Assembly (NCBI RefSeq): GCF_004001045.1
Contig: NZ_BIMK01000009.1
Location: 1 to 64,000, forward strand
Length of the DNA stretch: 64,000 bases
Origin: Paenibacillus chibensis
GTDB taxonomy: Bacteria; Bacillota; Bacilli; Paenibacillales; Paenibacillaceae
Reading direction: 5' to 3'
The notes beneath the pieces are model-generated. The model searched no databases, was not told the DNA's origin, and saw only the letters and a list, made by a program, of their open reading frames with translations. How positions within the stretch are numbered: the stretch's first letter is position 1; each line of letters starts with the position of its first letter. The position numbers were made by a program, and so were the translations under genes. Of the stretch, positions 60,335 to 64,000 are shown piece by piece.

Positions 60335-60883
60335 TCAAGAAGGATTCGACGGATGGAGCGCGGTGATCTGCTGGCCTGAATCAGGTTTGCCGCGTTTTCC
60401 TCTTCTCCGGTTTGCTCCCCAAATAATAAAAGACATCACGATACCGGTACCGGTTAATAAGAGCATGCCGATTCCGCTGATCAGACCGACGACGCCTTCA
60501 TGCAGGCTGCGGACATTCATGCTGAAGGATCCGCCGCTTTCTTTGCCGGGGAATTGCCCGGATCCGTTAAAGCGGTTCATGCCATTGGCTCCAAACCTGC
60601 CGGCGCCTGAATTATTTTGGCCGTTCTGACCGTTTTGATTGTTCTCGCTGTTTTGAGCGTTTGCGTCCGCTTGTCCTCCCGAAGAAGATGGCCCATTTTG
60701 CTGGTTTGATGACGAATTGGCGAAAGCAGGCATGGAACCATTCATGCGGAACGCCGCCCTTTCCGTGCCGCCCCTGCGATCTCCCTGATCGAAATACATG
60801 ATGATGCCCGTTACGGATTCAATGAGTAAAAAGACCGTTGCAATGATACCGATCCACATATGGATCTTTCTGATTTTTCGCAT
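60335..60883 (-). CDS. PepSY-TM-like membrane protein with Asn/Gln/Gly linker
   Basis: Predicted 182-residue protein. The first membrane helix, IHMWIGIIATVFLLIESVTG, is typical of PepSY-associated helices; the second is VGLISGIGMLLLTGTGIVMS. Between them is a low-complexity loop (about 55-110) rich in Asn, Gln, Gly and Ser, outside the cell. The ATG has AAGGAG at good spacing. Function unknown; relatives lie near reductases and cytochromes, and His residues in IHMW and LHEG may bind haem (inference). Confidence 0.72.
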   Translation of the reverse strand: MRKIRKIHMWIGIIATVFLLIESVTGIIMYFDQGDRRGGTERAAFRMNGSMPAFANSSSNQQNGPSSSGGQADANAQNSENNQNGQNGQNNSGAGRFGANGMNRFNGSGQFPGKESGGSFSMNVRSLHEGVVGLISGIGMLLLTGTGIVMSFIIWGANRRRGKRGKPDSGQQITALHPSNPS

Positions 60884-60998
60884 GAAGAATCTCTCCTTAA
60901 CCGGTAATGTTAGCCTGCTGAGCTAATTATGGGCAGAGCTCCTTAACGCCCGCTTAAAAAGAGGTTAATTTTAGATATATTTTCTCTTATGCTGCCGA

Positions 60999-62777
60999 TT
61001 AATGCTTGATCCAGACGTTCTTGTAATCAATCCTTCCCCATGCATTCATCGTCATTCCGTTCAGCGCAGGATCAAATCCCACCGTCTGCCGGCTATGATA
61101 GATGAACAACACCTTGTATTCCTGCCGCAGCTTCTCCTCAATTCGCTCGAGGATCGTCCTTCTTGCCTGCAGATTAGGCTCGGCCAGCGCTGCTTTCACG
61201 AGCCGGTCCATCCAGTCTCTGCTTTTCAGATCGAGATGATTGCGAATATAACCGTGATGCGACAAGTACATACCGATTAATTCGACGGTCGGCTCCTCGC
61301 CAAGCACCTCCCCTGCAAATATCATATCCGCCTGCGAAATGCACTCGCTGTCCGTCAGTTCGCGAATCGGTCTGATTCGGATCTCCACGTTCAAGCCGAT
61401 GGCACCGCAGCAGGCCCGGATCCACTCGGCATCCTCCCGGTTGCTCTTCATCTCATATGTCTCGAGCAGCAGCGTTTCTCCGCCATACCCGCTTGCCTGG
61501 ACAAGTTCTGCGGCAGTATCGAGGTCAACAGCGCTGCCATACTGATCATCATAGTTGCCAGGATGAAAACTTGACGCGGGCTGTTGTCTTCTCCCCCCAA
61601 GTGTTCTGATCATATCTATTCTGTTTATCGCCATGTGAATAGCCTGTCTGATGCGTATATCCTGCAGCGGGCCTGTTTTGAACGTGTTTAAGGATAACAT
61701 GGAGCTTCCATCTTCCAGCTGCGTGATCATTTTGGCATGGTCGGCGGAGTGGGATTCATCCACGTATTGAGGCTTCGATTCGCGAAGAATCGAGCTTCCG
61801 GAGATCAGATGCTCCTGATAGTCGGGCCACACCCAAATCTCGACCCGATCGATGAGCGGCCGGCCTTCGTGATAACGCTCATGCGCTTCCAGGATCATAT
61901 TCACCTCGTTGTTCTCTACCATCCGAAACGGTCCGGTGCCGACCGGCATGCTGCGAAAATCGCGGTCTCGGCTCACCTGCCGCACATGTTTGGGTACAAT
62001 GGAGAAACGTTCCAAGGCAAGGATATGCGGCAGAAGCGCATTAGGCTCTTTCAACGTAATCGAGAAAACATGTTCACTCCTCGCTTCCAGCCGCAGAACA
62101 TTCGAGGTAACCCAGTCCGGCGGCTCGATGTCCATGATGCGCTGAAACGTAAATACGACATCCGCCGCCGTCATTCGGCTCCCATGATGAAACCATACTC
62201 CTTTGCGCAAATAAAACGTCCATTCGGTCCAGCTCGGGTTATGCTCCCAATAATGAGCCAGGCTCGGCTTCACCGATTCCGATTCGGCATGGTATTCGAC
62301 CAGCGTATTGAACAGCTGCCGTACCAAATGCGCCTCCGTCCTACGAATGACATGCAGCGGGTCCAGATCAAGCACCGGACGGTAAAAAGGAAACCGCAAA
62401 ACATCCTTTTCATCCGCGCTGTACTGAGCCCCGAACTGTCCTGCGAGCCAGTCCGCAAACTGCGCATGGAGTTCACGAGGCTCAAGTACGGCAAAGGCTT
62501 GCACCACTTGCCCTTTCAAAGCGAGTTCCTGGGCTCTGCCTATTCGAATCCCTTCCCTGTCTTTCTTCAAAACGAGTGTGGAAAGATTGCCTCGGCCCCT
62601 GCCGCTGTCCCAATCGATATAGGCCTGCTCCCGCAATTTACGGACCAGAAGCTGGGCATTGCGCCGCGTACACTCCCAAATGCCGGTAAGCTCCTGCATC
62701 GTAACCGGGATGGGGCTATTCAGCTTTTCGGAAGCGAAATGGCTGCTTAATTTCAAATAATAGTGGACGATATCCAT
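60999..62777 (-). CDS. SgrR-type transcriptional regulator (wHTH plus solute-binding domain)
   Basis: Predicted 592-residue regulator. The N-terminal SgrR_N-type DNA-binding domain (about 1-115) includes MQELTGIWECTRRNAQLLVRKL. The C-terminal about 430 residues are a family 5 extracellular solute-binding fold without a signal peptide (LRKGVWFHHGSRMTAADVVF; GTGPFRMVENNEV), used as a cytoplasmic ligand sensor. The ATG at 62777 has AAGGAG upstream. It is divergent from an MFS exporter and probably controls it through the operator between them. Confidence 0.87.
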   Translation of the reverse strand: MDIVHYYLKLSSHFASEKLNSPIPVTMQELTGIWECTRRNAQLLVRKLREQAYIDWDSGRGRGNLSTLVLKKDREGIRIGRAQELALKGQVVQAFAVLEPRELHAQFADWLAGQFGAQYSADEKDVLRFPFYRPVLDLDPLHVIRRTEAHLVRQLFNTLVEYHAESESVKPSLAHYWEHNPSWTEWTFYLRKGVWFHHGSRMTAADVVFTFQRIMDIEPPDWVTSNVLRLEARSEHVFSITLKEPNALLPHILALERFSIVPKHVRQVSRDRDFRSMPVGTGPFRMVENNEVNMILEAHERYHEGRPLIDRVEIWVWPDYQEHLISGSSILRESKPQYVDESHSADHAKMITQLEDGSSMLSLNTFKTGPLQDIRIRQAIHMAINRIDMIRTLGGRRQQPASSFHPGNYDDQYGSAVDLDTAAELVQASGYGGETLLLETYEMKSNREDAEWIRACCGAIGLNVEIRIRPIRELTDSECISQADMIFAGEVLGEEPTVELIGMYLSHHGYIRNHLDLKSRDWMDRLVKAALAEPNLQARRTILERIEEKLRQEYKVLFIYHSRQTVGFDPALNGMTMNAWGRIDYKNVWIKH

Positions 62778-62796
62778 CTTTAGACTCCTTGCACGA

Positions 62797-62850
62797 TATA
62801 AAAGGCGAAAAGAATGCGAAAAGGTTTCGCTTTTTCCTTCGCCTTTTATA
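62797..62850. promoter_or_regulatory. Nested inverted repeat (four GCGAA half-sites) between SgrR and MFS genes
   Basis: Outer arms TATAAAAGGCGAA (62797-62809) and TTCGCCTTTTATA (62838-62850) are perfect 13-bp repeats. Inside, GCGAAA-AGG-TTTCGC (62816-62830) is a second palindrome on nearly the same centre. GCGAA/TTCGC half-sites start at 62805, 62816, 62826 and 62838, about one helical turn apart. A TATAAT for the MFS gene follows at 62855-62860. Confidence 0.8.
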
Positions 62851-62895
62851 AAAGTATAATTTTTCTTGTTCATGGCGTAAAGAGGAGGAAACTAC

Positions 62896-64000
62896 ATGAT
62901 GATCAGCAACTTCAACACGGCAAAGCAGCCGTCCGCTCTCAGGAACGGAGGCTTTCTGATTCTTCTGGTCACGGGAGGGATCATGGCTATGGGCAATAAA
63001 ATATACGAGCTCGCGCTGCCGTTGATATTGTACGATATGACGCAATCATCCGTGGTGATGTCCACGATGCGGGGAATCGAGTTTTTGCCCAATTTGCTGC
63101 TGGCCATGTTCATCGGCGTCTGGGTGGATCGGGCGAACAAGAAAAAATGGTCTCTCATTGCCATCGGAATGCAGGCGGTGATTTTGTTCGTTCTATATTT
63201 CTCCTTGTCACGGGGGTATGCATCCACGCCCCTTTTCTATGGGGCGGGCTTCCTGCTTATGACCTTCGGGTATGCCTATTCCAACGCCCGTGTGGCGATG
63301 GTGAAGCATTCCCTTCCCGCTCCGCTGCTCACCTCCGCGAATGCCTCGTATAATTTCGTGGTGACGTTCGTCGGCATTTTGGGACCTGCGCTCAGCGGGA
63401 TGCTCCTCATGCTGCCGAACATGCATACCGCATTGTTGCTCACCGCGTCCGCGTTTCTGGTCGCATGGATCACCCTTTCTGCACTCCGATCACAAGAGGA
63501 GAGCCCCGTACACATGCGCAGCGGATTTTGGAAGGAGCTTCGCGATGGGTGGCAGGAACTGCGATCGAACCGCCTGCTGCTCACGATTACCATTGTCGTC
63601 GTCTTTTTGAACAGCTCGGCCGGTATGGTCGATACGACACTCATCTTTTTTGCCAAAGACGCTCTCGCTTTTTCCAATGCGCAGCTGGGTCTGGTGCTGT
63701 CTGCCGCAGGCCTCGGAGGACTTGTGGGAAGCCTGCTCATCGGCCTGCTAAAACGCCGGTTCACCGTGGGCCAGCTGATTTCATGGACCGTATTAGGTCT
63801 CGGGCTTTGCAGCGTCTTGTTCTCTCTTTCCCGGACGGGGTGGATGCTCTTTCTTGGGCTGTTCCTCCTCGGTGTGCTTGAGACGGTGAATACCGTTAGC
63901 ATCTGGACGTTTCGCCAGGAATCCACGCCCCACCATTTGATCGGACGGGTCAGCGGCATCACAGGTTCCTTGTTCAAGCTGGGACTTCCGTTTGCAATCA
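62896..64000 (+). CDS. MFS exporter, partial (runs off the window)
   Basis: The first 368 residues of a major facilitator are in the window; the end is missing. GGAGG at 62884-62888 is 7 nt before the ATG at 62896. The early segment has GNKIYELALPLILYDMTQSS and FIGVWVDRANKKKW, the MFS loop-2 motif (G-x-x-x-D-R-x-N/G-K/R-K). About ten helices are seen. It resembles DHA3-type macrolide efflux proteins. It is divergent from SgrR and probably its target. Confidence 0.85.
   Translation, partial: MMISNFNTAKQPSALRNGGFLILLVTGGIMAMGNKIYELALPLILYDMTQSSVVMSTMRGIEFLPNLLLAMFIGVWVDRANKKKWSLIAIGMQAVILFVLYFSLSRGYASTPLFYGAGFLLMTFGYAYSNARVAMVKHSLPAPLLTSANASYNFVVTFVGILGPALSGMLLMLPNMHTALLLTASAFLVAWITLSALRSQEESPVHMRSGFWKELRDGWQELRSNRLLLTITIVVVFLNSSAGMVDTTLIFFAKDALAFSNAQLGLVLSAAGLGGLVGSLLIGLLKRRFTVGQLISWTVLGLGLCSVLFSLSRTGWMLFLGLFLLGVLETVNTVSIWTFRQESTPHHLIGRVSGITGSLFKLGLPFAI

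Noticed and set aside
60146..60379. Plus-strand open frame of 77 codons between the sigma factor and PepSY-like genes
   Set aside because: No ribosome site, overlaps a terminator hairpin and the opposite gene, and has no recognisable sequence.

Overview
The window looks like a chromosomal segment of a Paenibacillus-type member of the Bacillota. Shine-Dalgarno sites are strong (GGAGG class), TTG and GTG starts are frequent, and two T-box leaders precede aminoacyl-tRNA synthetase genes. There is also an RNase J gene, a dgk-dck pair, an ECF (SigW-type) promoter before an xpaC/telA operon, and many AraC/LacI regulators beside plant-glycan enzymes. This placement is inference from gene content; no rRNA or tRNA gene was seen. 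I saw no insertion sequence, phage gene, CRISPR array or attachment site. Most genes lie on the minus strand, and many borders are marked by bidirectional terminators.

Layout. 1-7.9 kb: CAP-domain protein, two GNAT acetyltransferases, an envelope-stress operon (xpaC, a solute-binding/VWA fusion, telA) under an ECF-type promoter, and a copper-amine-oxidase-N-like secreted protein. 8-13 kb: ABC exporter with an attenuator-like leader, then an AraC regulator divergent from a Gfo/Idh oxidoreductase plus aldo/keto reductase pair. 13-18 kb: RNase J, a short LtaS-like sulfatase, a small membrane protein and the dck/dgk salvage kinases. 18-24 kb: GH95 fucosidase, FHA-winged-helix regulator, orphan MecA_N domain, pdxK, and a padR-HAAS pair in which the HAAS gene is frameshifted. 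24-27.4 kb: NAD salvage operon (Nudix-wHTH regulator, pncA, NadD-like, nadE) behind a consensus promoter carrying a palindrome. 27.4-34 kb: marR-MFS drug pump, GT2 glycosyltransferase, Cys-rich pentapeptide-repeat protein, TetM-like GTPase. 34-42 kb: glnS with T-box, DUF7002 protein overlapping an NhaP-type antiporter, phosphatase, small membrane and hypothetical proteins, degV.

42.7-50.2 kb: carbohydrate region with GH127 and its divergent AraC regulator, then lacI-Gfo-ThuA-Gfo, with a perfect operator over the lacI promoter and an apparent ATC start codon in lacI. 50.2-58.2 kb: AlkC-like DNA glycosylase, a ydcZ-crp-ydcZ-decarboxylase cluster, a LppY/LpqO-domain protein, and thrS with T-box. 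58.2-64 kb: DUF1801 protein, an ECF42-like sigma factor with an overlapping upstream ORF, a PepSY-TM-like protein, and an SgrR-type regulator divergent from an MFS exporter that runs off the window. A nested four-half-site operator lies between these last two.

How the genes work together. GH95, GH127, the three Gfo/Idh enzymes, ThuA and the AKR fit breakdown of plant or host glycans. The exporters, the TetM-like factor and the SigW-type operon fit defence against antibiotics and envelope stress. The pyruvate/indolepyruvate-type decarboxylase fits fermentation or indole metabolism in the rhizosphere; that last link is inference.
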